Shown here in pieces: positions 55,083 to 64,000 of a stretch of 64,000 bases of DNA. How positions within the stretch are numbered: position 1 is the stretch's first letter; the number at the start of each line of letters is the position of its first letter. The stretch is from NCBI GenBank assembly GCA_030068075.1, contig CM057841.1, positions 41,581,030 through 41,645,029 on the forward strand, in the 5' to 3' direction. The DNA is from Paguma larvata. Lineage: Eukaryota; Chordata; Mammalia; Carnivora; Viverridae. Made by a program: the position numbers and the translations under genes. The notes under the pieces are model-generated. The model was not told the DNA's origin. It made no database searches and saw only the letters and a list, made by a program, of their open reading frames with translations.

Positions 55083-55303
55083 GGGCGCCTGGGCCGCTCA
55101 GTCGGTTAAGCCTCCGACTTCAGCTCAGGTCATGATCTCATGTTTGTGAGTTCAAGCCCCCCACTGGGTTCTGTGCTGACAGCTTGGAGCCTGGAGCCTG
55201 CTTCAGATTCTGTGTCTCCATCTCTCGGCCCCTCCCCTGCTCACACTCTGTCTCTTTCTCTCAAAAATACACAAACATTTAAAAAAACAAGAAAACAAAA
55301 AAC
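55083..55303 (+). mobile_element. Young CAN-SINE with perfect target duplication
   Basis: Full-length forward copy flanked by an exact 17-bp duplication CTCTAAAGGACTCCCAG (55066-55082 and 55304-55320). Confidence 0.97.
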
Positions 55304-55320
55304 CTCTAAAGGACTCCCAG

Positions 55321-55685
55321 CCTTTCTGGAACTGGACAGCACATAAATGATGACTATTAGCGTGTATTCACACCCCCAGGCAGCGCCTACACGGAGACCC
55401 AGACGTAGGGAGGACACAATCGCACACATCCAGTTCCCACACTGGCAGACCCACAGACACACACGTGACCCTGCAGGGCTGCCCTCCTGCTCCTGGGGGT
55501 AGTTCAGTCTGTGCCCCCAGAAGGCACCAGACATCAGTCCAAAAGTACAGGGCCTAGATAAAGGGAGGGGGAACATAAGGAAAGAGACTTAGAGAGGAAC
55601 TAAAGGAGAAGGAGAAGAAAAAAGAGAAGGAAGGAGGAGGAGGAAGGGAGGGAGGGAGGAAAGAGGGAGGTGGAGGGGACAGAGT
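55321..55685. other. Single-copy sequence ending in a purine tract
   Basis: 55600-55680 is a G/A-only tract of GGA and GGGA units. The preceding 250 bp show nothing recognisable. Confidence 0.5.
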
Positions 55686-55689
55686 GCTA

Positions 55690-55932
55690 GAGCAAGGCTC
55701 CCTTTTGTGTCCCACTGAGTACACAGGGTATAGTCCATTAACCTCGGGTCTGGAATCAGATATACAATAAGTCACAATTTTTTTCAGCTGTGTGATCTTA
55801 TACAACTTACTTAACATCTCTGAACCTCAGCTTCTTTTTCTGTCAAATGAGGATAATACAGTAGGCTGTGTCAGAGAGCAGCACAGAATACAAAAGAGTG
55901 CCAGGCACATGGAAGGTACTTGGTGAAGCGGG
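55690..55932 (+). mobile_element. MIR SINE, forward, well preserved
   Basis: 'cagctgtgtgatcttataca', 'acttacttaacatctctgaa', 'cctcagcttctttttctgtc', 'aaatgaggataatacag' and 'gtgccaggcacatggaagg' are clear MIR landmarks. Confidence 0.9.
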
Positions 55933-56034
55933 AATAAAGAGCAGACAGAGTTCCTAGAAGTGCAGTGAGGCCATACACGTCCCATGCCAGGACCATGGTC
56001 ACTGCTCACAGGATATTAACTGCTGTTGTTTCTA

Positions 56035-56285
56035 TATGATCATCACCTTTATCATATGCCAGGCACTGTTCCAGGTGCCTTTGTAGCCATTATCTCAACT
56101 GACCCTCCAACAACCTTGCAAAGTATTATATCATCATCCCTATATTGCAGATGGGTTAGGCAGAAGCCCAAAAAGGTTGAAAAATCCTTTGCTCAAGGGC
56201 ACACTGCTAGCTGGCAAATAACAAAGCCAGGATGTAAGGGAGGCCCTGGGCCCTGTCTCTTTCCACAACATCACCACAGAGCGGG
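56035..56285 (-). mobile_element. MIR SINE, reversed, nearly full length
   Basis: 'atatgccaggcactgttcc', 'attatctcaactgaccctcc', 'aacaaccttgcaaagta', 'attgcagatgggttaggc' and 'gctcaagggcacactgctag' give full reversed order. Confidence 0.88.
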
Positions 56286-56326
56286 ACATCCTGCGTTTAA
56301 ATTGTGCTATTAAGAATTTAAAGTAG

Positions 56327-56490
56327 GGAGAGCCTGGGTGGCTCAGTCAGCTAAGCATCCGACTTCAGCTCAGGTCATGATCTCACGGTTCATGAGTTCG
56401 AGCCCCACGTCAGGCTCTGTGCTGACAGCTCAGAGCCTGGAGCCTGGTTTGGATTCTATCTCTGTCCCTCCCCTGCTCATACACTGCCTT

Positions 56491-56529
<39 letters not shown>

Positions 56530-56584
56530 AATAAGTAAACATTTAAAAAAATAAATAAAATAAAAGCTCTGATTTTTTTGTAAA
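56327..56584 (+). mobile_element. CAN-SINE, first of an adjacent pair
   Basis: Forward copy with AATTTAAAGTAG (56315-56326) and AATTTAAACTAG (56585-56596) duplications. The (CT)n part is expanded at about 56494-56526, and the tail carries extra non-SINE text ('agctctgatttttttg'). Confidence 0.93.
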
Positions 56585-56596
56585 AATTTAAACTAG

Positions 56597-56822
56597 GGGC
56601 ACCTGGGTGGCTCAGTCGATTGAGCGTCCAACTTTGGTTCAGGTCATGATCTTGTGGTTCATGGGTTTGGGCCCCACATCGGGCTCTGTGCTGACAGCTC
56701 CAAGCCTGACTCCTGCTTTGGATTCTGTGTCTCCCTCTCTCTCTGCCCCTCCCCCGCTGGTGCTCTCTCTCTCTTAAAAATAAACAAACACTAAACAATA
56801 AATAAATAAATAAATAAATAAG
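56597..56822 (+). mobile_element. CAN-SINE, second of an adjacent pair
   Basis: Forward copy starting GGGGCACC directly at the 3' edge of the first copy's right duplication. It ends in (AATA)n. No separate duplication of its own is evident. Confidence 0.94.
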
Positions 56823-56824
56823 GG

Positions 56825-57020
56825 AATGATTCAATACCTAACATTTATTGAGCATTTATTGCACACAGAAGCCCATGCAGAATGTTTCTGCCCTTGAATC
56901 CTCACAATGACCTCATGAAATAAGTATCTGCTTATTTTCTAAATGCGGAAACTGGAGCCCAGAATGGCTAAATAAATTGCCCAGGGTCACCAGCTAGTAA
57001 GTGAGGACCCCGATTCGAGT
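56825..57020 (-). mobile_element. MIR SINE, reversed, nearly full length
   Basis: 'aacatttattgagcatttat', 'tgaatcctcacaatgacctc', 'atgaaataagtatctgc', 'aatgcggaaactggagcc' and 'agggtcaccagctagtaag' are clear landmarks. Confidence 0.88.
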
Positions 57021-58004
57021 ACAAGCAGGGTTCCCCAGAGATGAGCTCCTAACTACTCAGCTGGAGACAGATCGACCCCACCTAGTGATACGGAACAGTC
57101 TCTAAAACATTTTTTTAAAAACATTTTAAGTCAGAAGCAAGGTGCAGAACAGCCTGTCTAACGTGCTGCATGTTTAAAAGGAGACATAAGGACGTAGACA
57201 CCCTCCCCTGCGCGGAGTTCCTGGGAAGCCTTGCAGGAAGCTGGCCACAACTGTCACCTCCAGAAAGAGGACCCGGGAAGCTGAGGTCAAGGACGGGGGA
57301 GAGTCACACTTTCGTACCCTCCACAGTTTCACGGATGCCTTTAAAAGTATGAACGTGTCATTCCCCTTTTCGGAAAAAAATTCTTCTTATTACTTTGTCA
57401 GCTTAACGGAAACGTGGTGTTAGCACGTCCCCCAAGGTCGCCCCTGACTGGAGGCCCCCACCAAGGTGAGCCGTAAAGGGGATGCACTCACATCTGTGCC
57501 CGCAGCCTCCAGGTAAGACTACCCGCAGCTCCGGGGGCCTCCCTGCCACCTCCGCTCTGGGCCCAGGACTTGGATTACAGAGAGAGGCCCACAGACGCTC
57601 CGGCTGGAGAAATGACTTCTTCATCCTGCAGGGCGCTCTAGGACCTTCTATGGCTCGCTGTTGCCTCTCCCAGGCAGGTGGGCAGTGGGAAGACCTCTGA
57701 CCAGGGCCGCCTGCCCTTGCTCACTGCTGACCTTCACGGGACGGTTTTCCCCCCTTTGGGCCAGCTTTCCCACCAACAGAGGGATGGCAGCCTAGGCTGA
57801 GAGCTCCCTCCCAGCTGTAAAGACATTAAGGCCCAAGGACTCCAGTGTCCCCAGCCAGCCCCAGGCTCCCCACAAGCACTCACGGGGGTCCACACAGACT
57901 CACACCTGATGGGCTCCCATTTAGATATGGATACAAGTAGCCCGGCATGTATTTCAGCCTAACCCCTCAATAGTACATTCGCACACCTGTTTCAGAGGCT
58001 CGTA
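57021..58004. other. Single-copy sequence, no gene seen
   Basis: No repeat or gene recognised in about 980 bp. Short frames only. Confidence 0.45.
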
Positions 58005-58200
58005 TTCTGCGTGACCACAGGGAACTTTGAGCAGCAGCTCCCAGAGCTCAGGGTCACGGGGGCCCTTGTTCAAAATGCACATTCAAAGGCCCACCCGGGA
58101 AACTCAGCTCCAACCAGCGGTCTGGAGCGGGACCCCAAATGTCCACATTTTAACAACGCCCTCCATTCTGAAGCAGGTGGTCCCTGGGTCGGGACAGGAC
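58005..58200 (+). mobile_element. MER5-like hAT fragment, degraded
   Basis: 'cccttgttcaaaatgcacat', 'ggcccacccgggaaactc' and 'acattttaacaacgccctcc' with 'aagcaggtggtccctgg' recall MER5A. Confidence 0.4.
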
Positions 58201-58714
58201 AGCCCCATCCTGCAGGCTCTCAGAAGCCCCAAGGTTCTGTCCCGCCTCCAGGCTGTGGGGCTGAAATGGTCGCTGGAGAAGGGGCAGGCTTCTGGAGAAG
58301 AGTGCCAAGTTCGGCTCTGGACCCACCAAATCAAAGGTGCCCGTGGGGGTGTCCAGGGAGAGGGTCTGGGGGCAGCAGGACGGATCCCCCAGTGCACAGG
58401 AGAGCATCTCCTCAAAGAGAAGAAACCCCAAATCAAACCCATCTTCTTCTGCTGAACCCACAGCAAGAAAGAAGGGAGGGAGGCCGACTGCAGGGGGAAA
58501 GGAGAAAAAGCTAGCTCTGACGGGACGACGACGACAGAAGGGATCAGTGTATGGTGGCCACATTCAGTTCCAGGGCCAGGCTACCCTCAGAACACAAACC
58601 AGAAACCAAAGGCCTGGAGCAGAGGAGGGGCCGCCAGGGGAGCAAGTGGTGCCACCTCGAAGATGAGCAAACTGAGGCCGCCGGAAGGTTGGAAGATCTC
58701 CAGCCGACCCCACC

Positions 58715-58920
58715 TTGGGCCAGGGTCTGGCGGCGGTGACGGGAGCATTGTGGGCACGGGGCTGCGGCGGGTGGCCCGTAGACCCGAGGAGACTGCGCTC
58801 CGTTGGCCTGCGGTTCGTAAGGGCGCGGCGCAGCACCACGGCGAGGCGGCAGCCGTGTGGCCACAGCGCCCCCTGGCGTCCATGGGAATCACAGCAAGCA
58901 GCAGCCACGTCTCCGCGCTG
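58715..58920. promoter_or_regulatory. Small CpG-rich patch
   Basis: Dense CpG (for example 'ctggcggcggtgacggg', 'aagggcgcggcgcagc', 'cacggcgaggcggcagcc') in an otherwise CpG-poor window. It is near the lower size limit for a CpG island. No adjacent first exon or TATA box is evident. Confidence 0.4.
58866..58878 (-). promoter_or_regulatory. CTCF-type motif, reversed
   Basis: The minus strand reads CGCCAGGGGGCGC, with the invariant CAGGGGGCGC part of the CTCF core, inside the CpG-rich patch. Binding is inferred from the motif. Confidence 0.5.
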
Positions 58921-59117
58921 CAGCTAGGGACAGAAGATACCCCACCCACCCGTTGAGCACTGAAGTGGCTGCCTTCTGGCATCGGCCTTGGGAAACAAAG
59001 TCCTTTCCTCTCTCTACATGTATTTTTTTAAGGGACAGCAGGTGCCCACTGCTAACACCCCACACACGCACACACACACACAGAGGAAACACACAGCAAA
59101 CACCTCATACTTCCTCA

Positions 59118-59285
59118 AGTGCCAGGGCTATGTAAGCAAGCACTTCCCAGGTATGATTTTTCACATCAGTGTATTATTATCCCCATATGGATGAGGAGCT
59201 GAGTAACAGAGAGGTTAATGAACTTGCCCGAGGTCACACAGGTAGAGGGGAAGATAGGATTGTAACTCCTGCAGTCTTAATTCCA
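59118..59285 (-). mobile_element. MIR SINE, reversed, well preserved
   Basis: 'attattatccccatatggatg', 'aacagagaggttaatgaac' and 'ttgcccgaggtcacacagg' are a clean reversed MIR core. Confidence 0.9.
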
Positions 59286-60504
59286 AAAGACAAAGACGAA
59301 TATTAGGGCAGGGGTGGGGGTGAGAAAAAAGTCACTTCTAAGACAGGGCAGTGCAGAAATCCTTGGGGCCTCCACTTTATGTGAAGTCCAGGGTGCCTCA
59401 CTGAAAGTTCTCCTACTTCGGGGATGTCCCAGGGTGGGCTCACCCACAGTGAACTGCCAAGGTTTGGGCAGCTAGGTGGAGGGATGGAGAGGGAGGGGAG
59501 TTCGGCCTCGCCAGCCCCCCACCCCAGGCCTCTCTGTGCATCTCCACTAGCTGGGGATGGTGCCTGAGGACGGAGAAGGAAAGAGGCTGCGGGGAAGCAG
59601 GGAACATGGAGATTTCGCCCGTCAAAACAATTTCCGAGCTCCTTCAAATGCCTGCAGCAAAATGGCTCTCTGTGGCTTCACAATGGGCCATAGGCCTCCC
59701 GTCCCCTTCCTCAGGCCTCTGCTACGGATGCTGGAACAGAATTCTCGCTAGGCGCCCGATTTCTCTGGCCTCAAGCACAGAGGGCTGAGGTCCGTAACTC
59801 CCAGAGTTGGTTCCTCCCTGACTGAGATCTGAAGTCTCAAAGGTTCCTGGTCCAGCTGTTGTAAACCCACTCAGGTCTCCACGCACCTCTCCCCACGGCC
59901 TGTTGTCAGCAGGCTGTGGAGCTGAGCCCAGTGGAATGGACAGGCCAGCAGGGGAGGAAGGGGGAGACCCGCTGACCTCACCCGAACCATCTCCAAGGTT
60001 GAAAAACTAACACAGGACCCACTTTCCCCCTCAGGGGTGAGTTGGAACCCAGGCAAGAAGACCTCATGGTACCAGCTGGGCCCCACAGCCCCAGGAGCAA
60101 GAGATGGGAAATCCTGGAAGGGAGGAAGACAAGCTGGCGGGGTGGGGGGGGGAAGGGGCGGAGTACCACTCATCCAAACCATCTGTCTGATCATTCCCTA
60201 CTATTAACACTACCCTGGAGAAAGAGGCCAAACTGAATTGCTTATTAAAACAAATCACCTCAATTTCTCTGGCCTTCTCCCTTATGGGAACTCACCCACC
60301 AATTCCCCCCAGAACACCCTAGAATTGAAACAAGAATGTGTCACACTCAGATACACCGTCCCCTTTGTTCTAAATAGCTAGACCTTGGTGCAAAGCATGC
60401 TGGGATCTTGGTTCTGTGGATCAGTGGGGGCAGGAAGAAGGTGGAACCGGCAAGACTAGAGGCCTGGGGGGGCCTCTTTGATGTCTCCTCAGAACAGGCC
60501 ATAC
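59286..60504. other. Single-copy sequence, no gene seen
   Basis: Frames around 100 codons occur on both strands without domains. A run of nine to ten G lies at about 60145-60153. Confidence 0.45.
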
Positions 60505-60680
60505 TCCCCCTGCCAGCCTCAGGACCTCTGCACATGCAGCTTTGCCTGGACTGCTTTCCGCCCATCCCCCTCACCCATTAAATGATGAGTCTTTCTTCAC
60601 CTGCAGGAAAAATGTCACTTTCTCAAGGAAGCTTTCCTGATACATATCTCCTCTGAGTCTAGCCTAAAACCTCTCTGGGC
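60505..60680 (+). mobile_element. L2 3' fragment
   Basis: 'caggacctctgcacatgcag', 'ctttgcctggactgctttcc', 'aaaaatgtcactttctcaagg' and 'aagctttcctgatac' follow L2 order. Confidence 0.65.
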
Positions 60681-61265
60681 AGCAGAAGTCAGGTGGCTTG
60701 GGGGAGGGTGCGGGGCGGGGGGAGCATCCAGAAGGCACAGCCTAAGACCAGGACTGGGATGCAGGTAGTTTATTTGGAAGAAGTCCCTAAGGAGCAGAAG
60801 GGAGGGAGGGAGAGTGAAGAGTGACACAGAGAAGAAGGAAAAGACCATGAAAGGCTCTGCTGGGACCTTCAGAGAAGCAGTGAGGAGACCCCAGAACTGC
60901 CCCCTGAAGGACGGGCACGTTTATCAACTGGTGCACGCAGGGGGTGGATGCTGTAACAGCGAGGCGAGTCTGCGCCATCAGGGAAGTGGCCGCCGGTCAC
61001 CGTCGCTGGAGCTGAACTTGCAGCTGGGCCAGGAATGCGAGGAGCGGGTACCAGGCCTTGTGCTTACCTGCTTGTTTTCCTCCCCGCGGAACCCCCGGTG
61101 CCTGGCACACTGCTGGCATCGCGTGGGGACGCCATGATTGCCTCTGAATTAGCACACTGAGTGACTGGATGAACGAACGCGGTAAGACCGAGCCCCAAAA
61201 GAGAATGACGAACAGTCCAATGTAAGTCACTCCGAGGCTCCAGTCAGTACATCAGAGGATACAGT
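60681..61265. other. Sequence of uncertain origin, possibly LTR-like
   Basis: 'tagtttatttggaagaagtc' and the following purine-rich 60 bp resemble parts of some mammalian LTRs, but no confident assignment is possible. No gene is supported. Confidence 0.3.
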
Positions 61266-61521
61266 CAACAGAGCACAAGGCAACCAACACAATGAGAGAA
61301 AATATCTGCAAATCGTGTATCGGTTACAGGGTTGTCGTCCAGAACATACGAAGAACTCTGACACCCCAACAACCAAAACTCAAATAACCTGATTTAAAAA
61401 TGGGCAAAGGACTTGAAGAGAGATCTTTCCAAAGATGATACACGAACCACCAACAAGCATATGAAAAGATGCTCAACATTACTAATCATTACAGAAATGC
61501 AAATCCAAAACCACACCGAGT

Positions 61522-61719
61522 GGGGCGCCTTGGTGGCTTAGTCAGGTGAACGTCCGACTTTGGCTCAGGTCATCATCTCATGGTTCATAAGTTCGAGACC
61601 CGCATTAGGCTCTGTACTGACAGCTCAGAGTCTAGAGACTGCTTCGGATTCTGTGTCTCCCTCTCTCTCTGCCCCTCCAGTTCTCTCTCAAAAATAAATA
61701 AACGTTAAAATTTTTTAAA
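61522..61719 (+). mobile_element. CAN-SINE nested in old L1
   Basis: Forward copy starting GGGGCGCCTTGG with several changes (for example 'gagtctagagactgcttcgg'). The L1 text 'aaaccacaccgag' resumes as 'cacacacggccattagg'. Confidence 0.93.
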
Positions 61720-61930
61720 AAACACACACGGCCATTAGGATGGCTGACTACTATCAGGAAAAAAAAAACAGAAAATATCAAGGATGTTGAGGAACTGGAA
61801 CCCTTGTACAAATTGGAATGTAAAATGGTGCAATGACTATGGATAACAGTATGACAGCTCCTCAAAAAAAAAATAGATATGATTTCCATATGATCACCAG
61901 AAAACCTATTTCGGGGTAAATTTAAAAAAA

Positions 61931-62020
61931 AAATGAGTGGGTGACGGGCATCGAAGAGGGCACTTGTTGGGATGAACACTGGGTGTTATATGGAAACCAA
62001 TTTGAAAATGAATTATTTAA
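61931..62020 (+). mobile_element. Very short 5'-truncated L1 3' end nested in old L1
   Basis: 'agtgggtgacgggcatcg', 'gcacttgttgggatgaacac' and 'gttatatggaaaccaattt' match the same carnivore L1 3' end seen at 27932. AAATTTAAAAAA occurs on both sides. Confidence 0.8.
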
Positions 62021-62545
62021 AAATTTAAAAAATGAAAGCAAGGTGTGGAAGGGATATTTGCACCCCTGTGTTCATAGCATCACCATTCACAATAGCCAAG
62101 GGTTGGAAGGAGCGCACTGACAAATGAGTGGATAAATAAAATGAGACACGCACACACACATACACAGGGATATATTCGATCTTAAAAAGGCAGGAAGTCG
62201 TGTCATTGGCTAAAACATGGGTGAACCTAAGGACACTATGCTAAGTGAAAGAAGCCAGTCACAAAAGGTCACGTGCTATACGACTCCACTTAGATGAGGT
62301 ATCTAATATTGTCAAATTCATAGAGACCGAAGTAAAAAGGCGGTTGCCCGGAACTGGGGGGGAGGAGAACTTGGGGAGGTGTTGTTTAAGGAGTATGAAG
62401 TTTCAACTTTGCAACATGAAAGCGTTCTGGAGGTCCGTTACACCACAATGCGAGTGTATGTTCCACTACTGAACTGGCTACTTGAAAATGCTGAAGACGT
62501 TAAATTTTTGGTTACATGTTTTTTACCACAATTTAAAAAGACAAA

Positions 62546-63099
62546 GGGATCCTTGAGCTATTATCCTTAGACCCAGGTGAGAGGGGCTCCTGCCTGAGAT
62601 CATGCTTTATAGAATGCCCCACACTACACAAGCATCAAAATATTTTTGTTTGTTTTGGTCCCTTAAGGACATTTTTTTTTTAAAGTTCAGTAACCAACTG
62701 ACGAATGGAGAAGAGAATAAGAGCCAGAGTGGCCACCACGGCAGAGGGTGCCGGGCTGAGGGCCTGGGGGGCCGCGGAGGGTGTGAGACGGACATGGGGA
62801 TGGCATCTGGTGGGGAGGCGCGGGGGGTGGGGTGGACACGGGGGCCGGTGAGGAGGGCGGCTCAGCTTGAGGAGCTGGCAGACACTGAGGAAGGGGGCGA
62901 AGGTGGGGAAGCATGGGACGTGTCTGACGCCAGGCAGTCTGACCCCCGAGGCAGCATCTCGAGGGCACGAGGGGAGATGCTGCTGGAAAGGAGGCTGAGG
63001 GTCAGGTGGAGGAAGGCACGAGCAACCGGCCGAGGGGTGGCTAAAGGGAGCCACCGCAGGTTTGGACCCTGGCACGTGAAACAAAGAAATGTGTGCTGA
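62546..63099. other. G-rich single-copy DNA
   Basis: From about 62755 to 63050 the plus strand is markedly G-rich, with many GGG and GGGG runs. The 165-codon plus frame (62602-63099) and opposed minus frames have no domains. Confidence 0.45.
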
Positions 63100-64000
63100 G
63101 GTGAGCACCGCCCGCCACTCGCCTCATTTGGGGGGCAGAGAGATCGAAGATGGCACGCAAGCTCAACTTCTGTTTCCCGTTCGCTAGCTACACTAGTCAC
63201 TCCAGCCTTGCCCGGTGTGATAAGCAGAGGGTGGACAAATCAATCAAACCCCGACTGCGTGTGTGGGCCTCTCCCTCTAACCCTGAGGCCCCCCAACACC
63301 ATACCACTCACATCATTGTGTGTGATGGGCATGAAAGGCTACACAGTCAAACCCCAGATAAGGTGGGAAAAGGGGACATCACATGAGAATAACCATGGAG
63401 TCAAGGACTCCTGCAGAGCCGAAAAGGCTTTTTGGGGCCCACTAAATCCTAGAGGCTATTTTGCCCCGAGAGAGAGAAGTGGGAGGGGAGCTGACAAACC
63501 AAGAAAAAGGCAATCTGCAACATGTGCACTAACTATTGCAGTAACCAATTAGGAACAGCAGTAGCCAGGCCTAGCAGGATACTGTTACTAGATGCTCAGT
63601 ACTTGAAGGATTTTCCATCAAGAAATTGCAGATGAAGAGACTGAGAATCCCTTGTAGTTGACAGAAAGGGCTCTGATTCTGGCGAGCTAGCACTGCAATG
63701 CACCAGAGTATGGGGAATGGATGGTGGCCAACCAGCCCAGCTCTTTCAAAGGCTCTAGGTCATCTGTACTCCACCCAGCATCCCTTCCTTCAGGCCTCAG
63801 CTCTGCCCCTGGGCCCTGCCCCCAACCCCCACCTCATTTCCATTACCGCCCCTTCACCCTGACCTTTCCTGTCCACTGATTCTGAGTAACTCCAAGTTTT
63901 GGTCACCAGAGGGCTTCTTCTCTGTAACCCCAGCTGTGACAGCCATGGCTCAGATGTGACTCCTGAGATACCAGCACAGGCTCCATTTCTATGCTCTGTT
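63100..64000. other. Single-copy sequence to the window edge
   Basis: No gene or repeat is recognised. An imperfect CTCF-like word lies at 63903-63916. The element or gene context beyond 64000 is unknown. Confidence 0.4.

Larger units (their letters stand above)
58201..59115. other. Single-copy GC-rich region with a small CpG-rich patch
   Basis: CpG dinucleotides cluster at about 58715-58920. Six overlapping open frames of 60-167 codons span this part on both strands, as GC-rich DNA produces by chance. The CTCF-like motif at 58866 lies within it. A short (CA)n run is at 59061-59081. Confidence 0.4.
61266..62545 (+). mobile_element. Old L1 ORF2 3' part and 3' UTR with nested SINE and L1
   Basis: 'agaaaatatctgcaaatcg', 'gatttaaaaatgggcaaagg', 'aacattactaatcattacag', 'tcacaatagccaagggttgg', 'ctatgctaagtgaaagaag', then the 3' UTR ('cggttgcccggaactggg', 'tgttttttaccacaatttaa'). 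It is interrupted by a SINE at 61522 and a short younger L1 end at 61931. Confidence 0.88.

Noticed and set aside
63230..63300. Possible retroviral LTR promoter-like words near 'caatcaaaccccgactgcg'
   Set aside because: No matching LTR ends, polyadenylation signal or primer-binding site could be found; similarity is too short.
63903..63916. CTCF-like word TCACCAGAGGGCTT
   Set aside because: Keeps the CACCAGAGGGC centre but departs from the consensus at the first and last two positions; too weak to call alone.

Overview
The window is nuclear DNA from a feliform carnivore, most likely a cat (Felidae). The main evidence is about twenty copies of the feliform tRNA-Lys-derived CAN-SINE, recognised by a 5' end reading GGGGCGCCTGGGTGGCTCAG, a middle reading GAGCCTGGAGCCTGCTTC and an AATAAATAAACATT-type tail. 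Two short L1 3' ends of carnivore type agree with this. The species cannot be fixed from sequence alone. I found no protein-coding gene, structural RNA gene, operon, prophage or CRISPR array. The open frames are short, lie in repeats or GC-rich DNA, and show no recognisable domain. The window reads as intergenic or deep intronic sequence.

Layout. 1-8.5 kb: ancient L2, MIR, MER5 and MaLR-type LTR fragments, an L1 with a 5' inversion (3437-4036), and an AT-rich repeat-free block (7.3-8.5 kb) holding an unusually long open frame. 8.5-13 kb: a long purine tract, then an old L1 ORF2 body carrying two opposed SINEs, then a T-rich block that may be old L1 in reverse. 13-20.6 kb: MIRs, SINEs, a long inverted repeat (17257-18050) and a textbook CTCF-like motif (18574-18588). 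20.6-34 kb: an L1 3' end with a nested SINE, an AT-rich enhancer-like block, a MaLR LTR, a young L1 3' end and a shared-TSD SINE pair inside or beside an LTR-like element. 34-48 kb: a dense MIR/L2 field, a strong G-quadruplex tract, two copies of what looks like one ancient repeat (about 39.0 and 40.5 kb) and several LTRs. 48.2-49.1 kb: a CA-rich minisatellite. 49-64 kb: mainly single-copy, GC-richer DNA with a small CpG-rich patch, a second CTCF-like motif and another old L1 with nested insertions.

Because there are no genes, there is no pathway to describe. What the window records is layered transposition: L2 and MIR first, then MER5/MaLR and old L1, then CAN-SINEs and short L1 3' ends, with many target-site duplications still readable. 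Scattered between them are AT-rich single-copy blocks that may be regulatory. Repeat names come from recalled consensus sequences, not a database run, so subfamily names are deliberately loose.
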